Assembly: GCA_030535355.1 (NCBI GenBank)
Contig: JAUNIO010000015.1
Location: forward strand, 1-51,501
Direction of reading: 5' to 3'
DNA from: a bacterium
GTDB lineage: Bacteria; Vulcanimicrobiota; Xenobia; Xenobiales; Xenobiaceae
Length of the DNA stretch: 51,501 nt
The position numbers and the translations under genes were made by a program. This document shows, piece after piece, positions 15,581 through 24,292 of this stretch (its first letter is position 1; each line of letters begins with the position of its first letter). The notes under the pieces are model-generated. The model was not told where the DNA came from and did not search any database. It saw nothing but the letters and a program-made list of their open reading frames with translations.

Positions 15581-16633
15581 CTATTCGCCTAGCATATTCG
15601 GTTCAGCCGTTAATTCAATCCCGAATTTGAGGTGTACTTTTTCTTGTATCGTTTGCGCTAGGCTGATTATGTCCTGAGCCCTAGCTCCGCCGGCATTGAC
15701 TAGACAGAGTACGTGTTTATCGGATAATTTGGCACAGCCTTGCTGATAGCCTTTAGAAAATCCTGCATGGTCGATAAGCCAGGCTGCCGAGAGTTTGCAG
15801 CATTTATTATTTACAGGGTATAGGGGCATGCCGGGGTTTTGCTTTGACAGCAGGTTAGCTTCCTGCAGCGGAACTATGGGGTTTAGGAAAAATGAGCCAG
15901 CACAGCGGTGATTGGGATCGCTGGGATCGTACAGCATTGATTTGCTGCGCCTGATGTCTAATACCGCCTGGCGCACTTCAGATAGCGATGGGGAACTGTT
16001 GGGCTGAAAGTAATTTTGCAGATCGCGGTAACGCAGATTGGCTGGCCCATGGATGTGCAAGCAGAAATGAACAGCGGTTATGAGGTATTTACCTTTCCAA
16101 ATTGTCTTGAAATTGCTGGTCCGATAGGCAAACTTACACTCTTCGTTTTGTAGAACGAGAGAGCGCATCTCATCTATATCTAGAACTTCAACTGCTTGTA
16201 TGGCTTGGGCGGCTTCTTGGCCATAAGCCCCTATATTCTGCATAGGCGAGGCTCCCACGCGCCCCGGAATGCCGCTTAAGCATTCTATACCCGCCCAGTC
16301 TTGCTGTACTGTAAAGCTGACAAGATTGTCCCATACCATGCCTGCTCCTACGCGTATGAGCACTTGTTCTTCATCTTTATTAATAATATCTATGTTCTGA
16401 TTGTTCAGGCGCACTAGCAGACCGTTGTATCCGGCATCAGAGGCTAAAATGTTGCTTCCATCGCCCAAGGGGTATACTGATATATGTTCTTGCTTAGCCC
16501 ATGCTAATAGCTCTCGTATCTGCGTCATTCCTGAAGGCTCGGCGAAAAAGCGGGCAGGGCCTCCTATTTCGAAGGTGGTTAATTCTGATATAGGGCGATT
16601 GGCCTGAATGCCGTCGGGAATTTGTAGTTTCAT
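15581..16633 (-). CDS. murB: UDP-N-acetylenolpyruvoylglucosamine reductase MurB
   Basis: This is a 350-residue FAD enzyme that reduces UDP-GlcNAc-enolpyruvate to UDP-MurNAc in peptidoglycan synthesis. FAD-binding motifs are PLGDGSNILASDAGYNG (about residues 55-71) and GIPGRVGASPMQNIGAYGQE (about 120-140). The catalytic Ser lies in RCAGSFFLNP (about 247-256), and the C-terminal LIDHAGFSKG and SDKHVLCLVNAG motifs are intact. Length and layout fit the E. coli-like type. It stands downstream of the RNase D-like gene with a repeat copy in between. Confidence 0.95.
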   Translation of the reverse strand: MKLQIPDGIQANRPISELTTFEIGGPARFFAEPSGMTQIRELLAWAKQEHISVYPLGDGSNILASDAGYNGLLVRLNNQNIDIINKDEEQVLIRVGAGMVWDNLVSFTVQQDWAGIECLSGIPGRVGASPMQNIGAYGQEAAQAIQAVEVLDIDEMRSLVLQNEECKFAYRTSNFKTIWKGKYLITAVHFCLHIHGPANLRYRDLQNYFQPNSSPSLSEVRQAVLDIRRSKSMLYDPSDPNHRCAGSFFLNPIVPLQEANLLSKQNPGMPLYPVNNKCCKLSAAWLIDHAGFSKGYQQGCAKLSDKHVLCLVNAGGARAQDIISLAQTIQEKVHLKFGIELTAEPNMLGE

Positions 16634-16691
16634 GCTGTACTCCTGAGCAGGGGTTATCTGCTGGCTGAAAATGCAGAGCTAAGAGATTAAT

Positions 16692-16862
16692 GCTGTTTAG
16701 TTAGCGATCAGCTAACCTGTGAACTATCTGACTCTCCCTAAAGGATGGGAGGAGGAGACGTCGCGGTTGCGACAGAGGGGGCCACGGCTGTTGGGGAACT
16801 GAGGCTTAGCGTATGTAATATGCTGGCTTGTACCCGAGCGGTGGCAATTGTATGTGAGTCAA
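16692..16862 (+). repeat. Interspersed repeat copy between murB and rnd
   Basis: It has the GTTAGC-GATCA-GCTAAC palindrome, the CTCCC...GAGGAG stem (slightly degraded), GTCGC-GGTT-GCGAC, and the tail ending CAATTGTATGTGAGTCAAA shared with the copies at 35.1 and 37.9 kb. It fills the gap upstream of murB. Confidence 0.85.
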
Positions 16863-16907
16863 AATTTTACTGTTATCGGGCATAAACTGAAAGACAGTAG
16901 CTAATAA

Positions 16908-18050
16908 TTATTGAGCTTTATTTAAGACGGCGATTACGGCTTCTCCATAATTTTTGAGTATATGGGGGGGGAGTATGTGAGATTTTTGCAGTTCTTCTTG
17001 GCTGCGCGGGGCAAATTGTGCCAAAGCAAATATTTCGGAATTGCTGAGCAGAAATTCGCTGGCGATCTCGTCCTTTATTACCGTCTGCGCCCGCCATTCT
17101 TTTAATCGGTGCAAGCGCTGCTGCTCCGCTGCGCTAAGTATGATGCGATCCCGGCGTTTGGGCTTGGGAAACGGTATGGCACCGATGCGCTTGCCTGCAG
17201 TTATGGCGCTGTAAACGCCGGTTGCCTGATGAGGATAAGTCTCTAGATGTTTGACTGTGGCAGATTCTATTAAGTCTTTTTCGCTTTGGGGAGGAAAGCT
17301 GGCTAACTGCAAAATGGTGTAGTCGGGCATAACCCGGAACGGCTGGATGTTCAAACGCTGAGCTTCGCGCTCCCGCCAGATATACAGCTCGCGCACTATG
17401 CCGTAACGGTGTCTAGGTATGTTGGCGATCCCTTTAATTTTGGCCCAGCCGGTACTGTCAAACGTCTTGGCGTGAAACTCTGTAGATGCGGTTTGCTTAA
17501 AAGCATATGCCGCTGCTTCAAGCCTGTTTTTGTTTTTTAATTCTTTGAGAAGTTCCTTGCGCAAATCAAAGAGATACGCAGTATCATAACGGGCATATTG
17601 GAGCATCTCTGGGCTTAAAGGGCGCTGACGCCAGTCGGCACGCTGATATTGTTTGTCTAAAACTATATTAAAATGTTTTTCGAGAAGATAAGCTAACCCG
17701 CGCCGCGGATAATTTAGCAGTCCTGCTGCTATATATGTATCAAAAATATTAGAAAAACTAAAACAGAATTCGTGCTTAAGGTGGGGGATATCGTTCATGC
17801 CCGCATGGAAGATAACGGTGCGCTCAGGTTCTGTAAACAAAGGGGCTAATGGAGTGATATCTAGGTTTAAAGGATCAAAAATAAAATCATTTTCTGGTGT
17901 CGATATTTGTACCAGACAGATTTGGTCCTGATAAGAATAAAAAGAATCTAATTCAGTGTCTAAGGCTATGAGAGAGGAATTTGCTAAAATGCGTAGGCTT
18001 TCTTCTAATAATTCTGGTGTGTTGACAAAAAATGGTAGCTCTTGCTGCAT
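16908..18050 (-). CDS. rnd: RNase D-like 3'-5' exoribonuclease with HRDC domain
   Basis: This 380-residue protein has a DEDD exonuclease domain: LDTELDS (Exo I), then HAGMNDIPHL and FDTYIAAGLL (Exo II), then YARYDTAYL (Exo III, the DEDDy Tyr). A C-terminal HRDC domain begins about residue 295 (AEQQRLHRLKEWRAQ). RNase D trims tRNA and other stable RNA 3' ends. The frame stays open upstream across the tRNA gene, but that part (starting GSSPIPRT) is tRNA-derived. ATG 18050 is the best start; ATG 18068 is an alternative. Lying directly downstream of a tRNA terminator is suggestive but may be chance. Confidence 0.88.
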   Translation of the reverse strand: MQQELPFFVNTPELLEESLRILANSSLIALDTELDSFYSYQDQICLVQISTPENDFIFDPLNLDITPLAPLFTEPERTVIFHAGMNDIPHLKHEFCFSFSNIFDTYIAAGLLNYPRRGLAYLLEKHFNIVLDKQYQRADWRQRPLSPEMLQYARYDTAYLFDLRKELLKELKNKNRLEAAAYAFKQTASTEFHAKTFDSTGWAKIKGIANIPRHRYGIVRELYIWREREAQRLNIQPFRVMPDYTILQLASFPPQSEKDLIESATVKHLETYPHQATGVYSAITAGKRIGAIPFPKPKRRDRIILSAAEQQRLHRLKEWRAQTVIKDEIASEFLLSNSEIFALAQFAPRSQEELQKSHILPPHILKNYGEAVIAVLNKAQ

Positions 18051-18135
18051 AATGCTCTCTTGTTGCATAATAAAATAGTATAATAAAATTGTTAGTATAA
18101 TAAATTTTAAATAAATGACATTGCTGTAGGGTGGT

Positions 18136-18171
18136 AAAAAAAAACTGCGATGCAAATCTATCCATCGCAGT
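18136..18171 (-). terminator. Intrinsic terminator of tRNA-Leu
   Basis: On the minus strand, ACTGCGATG (18171-18163) pairs with CATCGCAGT (18152-18144) around a 10-base loop. A run of nine T follows. It ends transcription 10-15 bases after the tRNA. Confidence 0.88.
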
Positions 18172-18181
18172 CCATTTTGGT

Positions 18182-18266
18182 TGGTGCGGGGGATGGGACT
18201 CGAACCCACACGACCGAAATCATACGCCCCTCAAACGTACGCGTCTACCAGTTCCGCCACCCCCGC
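18182..18266 (-). tRNA. tRNA-Leu (anticodon GAG), CCA encoded
   Basis: The 85-base gene folds as a class II tRNA. Acceptor GCGGGGG pairs with CCCCCGC, then A and the encoded CCA. The D arm GCGGAACTGGTAGACGC is typical of Leu. The anticodon stem TACGT/GCGTA closes loop TTGAGGG, giving anticodon GAG, followed by a variable arm and T arm GTGGGTTCGAGTCCCAT. It has its own promoter and terminator, so it is a single-gene transcript. Confidence 0.96.
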
Positions 18267-18280
18267 AGGTGACGGATGTA

Positions 18281-18309
18281 ATTTTATTCAAATACTTTGA
18301 TTGTGTCAA
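18281..18309 (-). promoter_or_regulatory. Sigma-70 promoter of tRNA-Leu
   Basis: On the minus strand TTGACA (18309-18304) and TAAAAT (18286-18281) are 17 bases apart. The predicted start is a few bases before the tRNA 5' end. It is one of the best promoter matches in the window. Confidence 0.8.
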
Positions 18310-18413
18310 TAGGTTAGATGAAATAGCAGCGTTATTTTTTGAGAGTGCTCCGAATTGCATTCGGGAAGCGGCTTAATCTGCATTGTTCGCGGCTATGAAC
18401 GCAACTATGATGG

Positions 18414-18697
18414 TAAGCGTCAAATGTAGTTTTGCCACTTACCATCAACTGATGAATATGCTTTAACATTGGTACATTATTACTCCCCCCCCTAAAGGAT
18501 GTAATATCATTCAGTTAGCGATCAGCTAACTTGCGAAACTATCTGACTCCCCTAAAGGATGGGAGGGGGAGAAGTCGCTTGCGACAGAGGGGGTGCCCAA
18601 GACTGTTGGGGAATCGGATGCCAACTTGACCATTAAATTAGCTATAACGCAAGCATTAACGTGCCGCAAAACGCAGCAATAAGCATATTTGACGGTG
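18414..18697 (+). repeat. Interspersed repeat, full-length MITE-like copy
   Basis: This roughly 284-base element starts at AGCGTCAAATGTAG and ends at CATATTTGACGGT, forming imperfect terminal inverted repeats. Inside are four hairpins in order: GTTAGC/GCTAAC, the CTCCCC/GGGGAG block, GTCGC-TT-GCGAC and CCCAA-GACTG-TTGGG. It is the same element as 752-1094 in opposite orientation, without the 58-base duplication. It lies in the roughly 650-base gene-free stretch before the 18.9 kb gene. Confidence 0.85.
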
Positions 18698-18918
18698 ACC
18701 TATAATGTTATGTGATTAACTATTTACAAAGTCATGGATCATCCGTTATCGGCATAAACATTCATTGAACAGCCGCTATAGGACATCGCATCTAAAGGGA
18801 ATAAATTCTGTAACCAGAATAAAAACTTTTTAAGCTTTACAAAATTTTAAGCTTTATAAAAGATTTATAACCGTTCTTAGCTTTTACCCAGCATAGCTTT
18901 ATTCAGCAGGAGGAATTT

Positions 18919-20841
18919 ATGAGCGACGCTATTTCTACCGATTCCGGTAGAGCAGATTTAGGCCGCGATGTGGCCAATACCGTTGCGACAATGGGAGATG
19001 TGAATGCCCTTCAGTTTTTTCGGGAGTTCTTTCCCTGCCGAAATCTCACCCCTCGCGGTTATGCTAGTCATCACTTGCTGAAACATAAAGTTAAGTATGT
19101 TTTTGTAGCTTTGGGAGAAGCAATACCTAAACGGTGCCCTCAGGGCTGTGAATTGTTAATCGTCAGCGGTATTAGCTTTGCTTATCGCGATTTGGAAAAG
19201 CTGATAGAGCAGATGAAGGCTGCGGAGACAGGAGCGCGAGTGCTGTTAGGCATACCTACGGCACCGCTAAACGTCATCAATCAGATACGTGAACTTTTAG
19301 CGCTGAGAAAGCTTGCTGAATTAGAACGCTATGCTCCGGGCACTCCTGCCGGAGATATGCTTCGGGCACAAGACAAATATGTGCGTCAGCATCTTAAAGA
19401 AGGCCTTCGCAGCGCTTTGCTGCCTTCGTCATTTCACTGGCTTTATCAGGGAAATAACGTGGAAGATTTGCCTACGGATGGCCGCGATAGCTTTGTTTCG
19501 GCTTTTTTGCAGCGTTTGTACAGCGCTTCTCCGGAGATGCGCTTAGGCTGCTCCCGTAGGCACTGTTTAGAAGCTCTGGACGAAGTACTCGATTTAAACC
19601 ATACTTTGCAAATTTCAAACTTGGATAATCGAGGCTCTTTTAAAGCCCTGCGCCGCTTTATGGTGAACAGCGGCATTTTTATGCGTATCGAGGATTGCGG
19701 CAGTTATTCGCGCTATGAAGTTAACGAGTATATACCTAGCTCGGAGTGGACTGATGTCTGGCGTCATATAACAGAGCGATTATTGGGGGATGGTGTCAGT
19801 GAGCGCTGCGTGGATTTAGGAGCATTTAGTGACGAATTGCGGCAGGCTCCTTGGGGAATTCCGCGTATAGTGCAGGCTTTGCTGCTGGGGGCTATGCTGC
19901 GCCGAGAACATTCCCGGTTAAGTTTGGAACTGAATGGGAACAAACAAAAAGTATCGGGAAGAGAGCTTTATGGGGCGTTAGCTGAATCCAAGGGCTGGCA
20001 AGTCTCTTTTCAGCCTGCGAACCCTCACGAAATGGCGTTTTTATCAAGAATAAGAGAGATATTTGCGGTAGATCAGCCGCTGATTGAGGGCATGTTCGCT
20101 AATATTTGGGATAGAACTTTGCGGGCGATAAGCTCTTGGTATCACGGTTTGCCGGGAGTGGCTAAGCTTAATAAGGAAACTATGAGTTCTTCTGCGCAGC
20201 AGTTTGTTGAGCTGATAAACGATGCTGGAAAGCGTGAAAATCCTGCTGAGTTTTTGGGCACTTATCTGCCTCAGCTGAATGGGCAAGCAGGCATTCCCCC
20301 AGAAGATGAACAAGAAGATTTGCTCAAATGGATTGCTAACTGTAAATGTGAATTGGAGCAGCGCACGGTCGATTTTCAGAATAAGCTTTGCCAAGTGCTG
20401 GCTAGCGTTTTAGGCAGAAAGGCTTCACCAGTAGAGAGTTCTGTGCAGTGGTTTGATGAGCAATTTAAAAGCTGGCTTAATCGCTTGCATTATGGTTCGG
20501 ATCAGTGCGAACTTTCGGCTCATTCTAACGCATTGCGCAGGGTTTATAATCTTGCAGTTACGCCTGAAGAGCGCTGGCTGACAGTTGTGCCGCAGCAGTT
20601 GGGTATTCCGCCGCTTAAAAATTGGAATCGCGATATGACTGCGTTATATAAAGCGAGTTTTGCCAAATGCTGTGTTGAATTACAGACCTGGAGCGTGTAT
20701 CAAATTGCGCCTTGGGCTATATCGGATGAGGAGCGCTCTGCTAAGATTGCCAGCTGGATGGCGGGGACTTTTGCGGGTATGAAAATTAAGAAGGACCAGC
20801 GCGAAGCGGTTATTTTAAATATGATAGAACAAATAGTCTAG
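18919..20841 (+). CDS. Unknown large protein, faintly like the C-terminal part of BrxC/PglY/DUF6079-type proteins
   Basis: This 640-residue soluble protein has no signal peptide, membrane segment or P-loop. Residues 70-160 (ELLIVSGISFAYRDLEKLIE then GIPTAPLNVINQIRELLALR) and 270-360 (RRFMVNSGIFMRIEDCGSY, then APWGIPRIVQALLLGAMLRR) recall the post-ATPase regions of very large phage-defence ATPases such as BrxC/PglY. That is pattern recognition only. No PglZ, methylase or Lon gene is nearby. AGGAGG stands about 7 bases before the ATG. A repeat copy lies upstream and a very strong terminator downstream. If the similarity is wrong, it is simply an uncharacterised protein. Confidence 0.7.
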   Translation: MSDAISTDSGRADLGRDVANTVATMGDVNALQFFREFFPCRNLTPRGYASHHLLKHKVKYVFVALGEAIPKRCPQGCELLIVSGISFAYRDLEKLIEQMKAAETGARVLLGIPTAPLNVINQIRELLALRKLAELERYAPGTPAGDMLRAQDKYVRQHLKEGLRSALLPSSFHWLYQGNNVEDLPTDGRDSFVSAFLQRLYSASPEMRLGCSRRHCLEALDEVLDLNHTLQISNLDNRGSFKALRRFMVNSGIFMRIEDCGSYSRYEVNEYIPSSEWTDVWRHITERLLGDGVSERCVDLGAFSDELRQAPWGIPRIVQALLLGAMLRREHSRLSLELNGNKQKVSGRELYGALAESKGWQVSFQPANPHEMAFLSRIREIFAVDQPLIEGMFANIWDRTLRAISSWYHGLPGVAKLNKETMSSSAQQFVELINDAGKRENPAEFLGTYLPQLNGQAGIPPEDEQEDLLKWIANCKCELEQRTVDFQNKLCQVLASVLGRKASPVESSVQWFDEQFKSWLNRLHYGSDQCELSAHSNALRRVYNLAVTPEERWLTVVPQQLGIPPLKNWNRDMTALYKASFAKCCVELQTWSVYQIAPWAISDEERSAKIASWMAGTFAGMKIKKDQREAVILNMIEQIV

Positions 20842-20860
20842 CTCGGCACATAAATAAATA

Positions 20861-20915
20861 ATATATACAATAAAATCCGTTTTGCGTAAAGCCAAACGGA
20901 TTTTATTGTATATAT
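20861..20915. terminator. Bidirectional terminator between convergent genes
   Basis: A perfect 22-base stem runs from ATATATACAATAAAATCCG (20861) to its complement ending at 20915, with an 11-base loop. T-rich and A-rich arms serve both strands. It separates the 18.9 kb gene from pckG. Confidence 0.9.
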
Positions 20916-20953
20916 GCCGTTACCTTTCGGCCGTGTTCAGCTCAAGAAAGCTG

Positions 20954-22795
20954 TTAGCCTTCTGGCGTCCACACTTCTGGGGCACGGTTAAAGGCGCACA
21001 GCAGTAATTGACGCTGCAGTCTGATTTCTTCGGGCAGGCGTTCGCTCATCTTGACCAAGAGTTCTTCATGGGAAAGAAGCTCGGCTTTCCAAGCCGATTT
21101 GCGGATGGTCATAAGCTTCTTGAAGTCGGCTTTGCTGAAATCGGAACCGGCCCAATCGATATCTTCGTAGGCAGGAACGTAACCGAGCGGGCTTTGCAAA
21201 GCATGTGCACGGCCATGGACGCGGTCCACAATCCATTTTAAGACGCGCATATTTTCACCGAAACCGGGCCATAAGAACTTACCATCTTCCTTGAGGAACC
21301 AGTTAACGCGGAAGATCGGCGGTGCTGAGGGGTGCTTAGCGCCCATATCCAGCCAGTGGGCAAAGTAATCGCCCATGTGATAGCCGCAGAAGGGTAGCAT
21401 AGCGTAAGGATCGCGGCGTACTTGGCCGATGGTGCCGGCTGCAGCGGCTGTTTTTTCGGAGCCCATGGTGGCGGCTGAATAGACGCCGTGCTGCCAGTTG
21501 AAGGATTGGAAAACCAGGGGCATATCATGGGCAATGCGGCCACCAAAGATAAAGGCGGAGATGGGGACACCGTTGGGATCGTCCCATTCGGGGGCGATAG
21601 TGGGGCACTGGCATGTAGGAGCGGTAAAACGGGAATTGGGGTGGGCAGCTGGACGGCCGCAGTCGGGAGTCCAATCGTTGCCGCGCCAGTCGATGAGATG
21701 AGCCGGTGGCTCGCTCATGCCTTCCCACCATACATCGCCGTCGTCGGTAAGGGCGACATTGGTGAATATAGTATTGGCGCGAATGCTTTCCATGGCGTTG
21801 GGGTTGGATTTATAGGAAGTACCGGGGGCGACGCCAAAGAAACCAGCTTCGGGGTTGATGGCATAGAAACGTCCGTCTTTTCCTGGTTTAATCCAGGCAA
21901 TGTCATCTCCGATGGTCCAGACTTTCCAATCTTTCATGCCTTCTGGAGGAATTACCATAGCAAAGTTGGTCTTGCCGCAGGCGCTGGGGAAGGCGGCCCC
22001 TACGTAAGTCTTCTCACCATTGGGTGCTTCGGCACCTAGAATTAACATGTGCTCGGCCAGCCAGCCTTCATCGCGGGCCATATTGGAGGCAATGCGAAGG
22101 GCTAAGCACTTTTTGCCTAACAAAGCGTTGCCGCCGTAGCCGCTGCCGTAAGACCAAATAGAACGCTCTTCAGGGAAGTGGACAATATACTTATTGTCAG
22201 CGTTGCAGGGCCAGGCAACATCTTTTTGCCCGGGCTCGAGGGGAGCGCCGACCGAGTGCAGACAGGGTACGAAATAACCATCTTCACCGAGCACATCCAG
22301 AACTTTTTGTCCCATACGGGTCATGATGCGCATATTCGCCACTACATAAGGGCTATCAGTAATCTCAACACCGATTTGCGCTATGTGTGAACCTAAAGGC
22401 CCCATGCTGAAGGGGATAACGTACATAGTGCGTCCCTTCATAGAGCCGGTGAATAGTTTGGTCAGGGTGGCTTTCATCTCCTGGGGATCGACCCAGTTGT
22501 TGTTAGGGCCAGCGGCTTCGCGGGTGGCGGCGCATATAAAGGTGCGGTCTTCTACGCGGGCTACGTCGTCGGGATTGGAACGGCAAAGGAAGCAGCCAGG
22601 GCGCTTCTCAGGGTTGAGAGCGATAAACGTGCCAGATTCTACCATTTGCTGACATAGGCGGTCGTATTCTTCTTGACTGCCGTTGCACCAGTAAATCTGG
22701 TCGGGGGTGCACATTTGGGCGATTTCGTTCACCCAGCTGATGAGTTTTTGATTGTTAGTAGGAATGTTTTCAGGAATGTTTTGCATGTTGTTCAC
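20954..22795 (-). CDS. pckG: Phosphoenolpyruvate carboxykinase (GTP)
   Basis: This 613-residue GTP-dependent PEPCK interconverts oxaloacetate + GTP with PEP + CO2 + GDP, either for gluconeogenesis or, in anaerobes, for anaplerotic CO2 fixation. The GTP-type P-loop with the reactive Cys is [13 protein letters not shown] (about residues 270-280). [20 protein letters not shown] and the metal-binding [10 protein letters not shown] are intact, as is the C-terminal ILKWI-type end region. Length matches the family (about 600). A promoter candidate lies at 22855-22882, and AAGGTGA precedes the ATG. Its convergent neighbour is unknown. Confidence 0.97.
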   Translation of the reverse strand: MNNMQNIPENIPTNNQKLISWVNEIAQMCTPDQIYWCNGSQEEYDRLCQQMVESGTFIALNPEKRPGCFLCRSNPDDVARVEDRTFICAATREAAGPNNNWVDPQEMKATLTKLFTGSMKGRTMYVIPFSMGPLGSHIAQIGVEITDSPYVVANMRIMTRMGQKVLDVLGEDGYFVPCLHSVGAPLEPGQKDVAWPCNADNKYIVHFPEERSIWSYGSGYGGNALLGKKCLALRIASNMARDEGWLAEHMLILGAEAPNGEKTYVGAAFPSACGKTNFAMVIPPEGMKDWKVWTIGDDIAWIKPGKDGRFYAINPEAGFFGVAPGTSYKSNPNAMESIRANTIFTNVALTDDGDVWWEGMSEPPAHLIDWRGNDWTPDCGRPAAHPNSRFTAPTCQCPTIAPEWDDPNGVPISAFIFGGRIAHDMPLVFQSFNWQHGVYSAATMGSEKTAAAAGTIGQVRRDPYAMLPFCGYHMGDYFAHWLDMGAKHPSAPPIFRVNWFLKEDGKFLWPGFGENMRVLKWIVDRVHGRAHALQSPLGYVPAYEDIDWAGSDFSKADFKKLMTIRKSAWKAELLSHEELLVKMSERLPEEIRLQRQLLLCAFNRAPEVWTPEG

Positions 22796-22854
22796 CTTCC
22801 GCTTCCCCCCGTTCCATTTTAGAAACCTACCTCCTGCTTCGCAAATGCTTTTCT

Positions 22855-22882
22855 AATATAAGCCTAATATAAGTGCTGTCAG
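22855..22882 (-). promoter_or_regulatory. Sigma-70-like promoter for pckG
   Basis: On the minus strand CTGACA (22882-22877) and TATATT (22860-22855) are 16 bases apart, about 60 bases before the pckG start. Each differs from consensus at one position. The remaining 260 bases up to the acid phosphatase gene hold no gene. Confidence 0.5.
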
Positions 22883-23143
22883 CGCGTCGGCTGCTAAAAG
22901 CGACGATGCGATTGTCGAAGCTGATTCATGCAGGAAAGCCATGGCTAATTGTAGTTAAAATACAAAGGAAGCAGTTAAAGCGTTCCGAAATAATATTTTT
23001 AAGTATTGGCAGTATGTTAATTCTGTGTGAATTCTATTAACTATGTTAATTAAAGAGTCTCTGCCTCTACTTTAAAATAAAGATTTTGTTGAAGACAGGT
23101 ACATGCCACGAAATGTGTACCTGTGCGCAGCGCGGAGGAAATG

Positions 23144-24181
23144 ATGAAACGCACTGGTTTGCTGTTAGGAGCGGCTGGCTTGCTGATGAGCCTTTCTGTT
23201 TGTCCAACTTGGGCTGATAATGCCCAGCTAACGCCTCAAAAGCCTAGAAATCCCAACAATCCTTTCCTCTATGCGGTTACTTGGCAGCAAACATCTGCGG
23301 AAATGGCAGCTTTAAGCTATCAAACCTACCGTTTAGCGGAATATGCTATAGCGGAAAAGATACGTTTAGGCAATTTCAAAATGCGCGATGGACTTTTGTA
23401 TGAAGATACGCTGATGCAAGCGCCCGATGGTACTACTTTTGTCAGCTCTAAGCCTTTAGCCATTGTTCTAGATTTAGACGAGACCGTATTCGACAATAGC
23501 CCTTATGAAGTGTTTAGCCTCAAGCGCAACAGCCGCTATGATAATGGCTATTGGTCTTATTGGTGCCGTTACCAAGCGCAAACTCCTTCAGCGCAGCTGA
23601 CTATGCCCGGTTCCATAGAGTTTCTGAAAAAGTGTATGGAATGGGGGGTTACGCCCATATACATAACCAACCGCGATATGCCCGAGCGCGAAGCAACTTT
23701 GCAGACTCTTAAAGGTATGGGATTGGACAGCCCAACTTTGGAGCAGCAGCTGATCTGCCGCGATAAACAGAAAGATAAACGCGATGCGCTAGAATTAGTT
23801 AAAAAATTAGGATGGTCCGAAGACAGTCCAGAGGCAGCAGAGTATCTGCGCAATGCCAGTGATAAGGCTGGACGGCGTGCCGCTGTAGAAATGCGCTATA
23901 AAGTGTTGGGATATTTTGGTGATAATCTGTACGATCACCCTGTGATAGTCGATTCTTCCCTACGCGAAAAAGATGCCTTGCGAGCCAGGAAAGAGCAGGT
24001 TAAAGACAATGCCGATCGATTTGGGGTTGATTGGTTTGTTTTGCCCAATATAACTTACGGAAGCTGGGTGAAACCGGTCATTTTTCCTGAACGCTCTAAG
24101 TCTGCTTTGCAGATGCTTGATGATTACGGTTTTAGTGAATGGCTAAAGCAGCATGGACCTGAAAGCGATCGGCAGCGTTAA
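23144..24181 (+). CDS. Secreted HAD-family acid phosphatase (subfamily IIIB, lipoprotein e(P4)-like)
   Basis: This is a 345-residue periplasmic phosphatase. A signal peptide (MKRTGLLLGAAGLLM...PTWA) is probably cut after Ala24. The nucleophile motif is VLDLDETVFDN (Asp110, Asp112). Motif II is YITNRDMPERE, and motif IV is YFGDNLYDHPV. Relatives dephosphorylate nucleotides and organic phosphates at the cell surface. A Cys at position 20 does not form a good lipobox (SVC), so a soluble periplasmic form is more likely. ATG 23144 has GGAGG 5 bases upstream. Confidence 0.9.
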   Translation: MKRTGLLLGAAGLLMSLSVCPTWADNAQLTPQKPRNPNNPFLYAVTWQQTSAEMAALSYQTYRLAEYAIAEKIRLGNFKMRDGLLYEDTLMQAPDGTTFVSSKPLAIVLDLDETVFDNSPYEVFSLKRNSRYDNGYWSYWCRYQAQTPSAQLTMPGSIEFLKKCMEWGVTPIYITNRDMPEREATLQTLKGMGLDSPTLEQQLICRDKQKDKRDALELVKKLGWSEDSPEAAEYLRNASDKAGRRAAVEMRYKVLGYFGDNLYDHPVIVDSSLREKDALRARKEQVKDNADRFGVDWFVLPNITYGSWVKPVIFPERSKSALQMLDDYGFSEWLKQHGPESDRQR

Positions 24182-24211
24182 AGTAAACGATAAACTTTAT
24201 TAGTAGCTTCA

Positions 24212-24275
24212 GTTAGCAATTAGGTTAACAATTAGAATTAGCAATAAAAAGTTAGCAATTAGAGTTAGATAGAGT
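24212..24275 (+). promoter_or_regulatory. Cluster of 12-bp direct repeats upstream of the CD225 gene
   Basis: GTTAGCAATTAG occurs at 24212 and 24251, with GTTAACAATTAG immediately adjacent at 24224 and a related AATTAGCAATAA near 24236. GAGTTAGATA and GAGTTAGCGG follow. The series ends just before the GGAGG ribosome site. It looks like a set of binding sites or slipped repeats. Confidence 0.5.
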
Positions 24276-24292
24276 TAGCGGAGGATAACGGT

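Noticed and set aside
18051-18209. N-terminal extension of the RNase D frame
   Set aside because: It runs through the tRNA-Leu gene and its terminator; the GSSPIPRT start is translated tRNA sequence.
21488-22039. 183-residue plus-strand frame inside pckG
   Set aside because: Shadow of a strongly conserved gene; Gly/Val-rich with no motif.
22796-22817. Short upstream frame (ATG 22817) overlapping the pckG start
   Set aside because: Its AGGAGG is too far away and the 15-codon product has no feature; likely chance.
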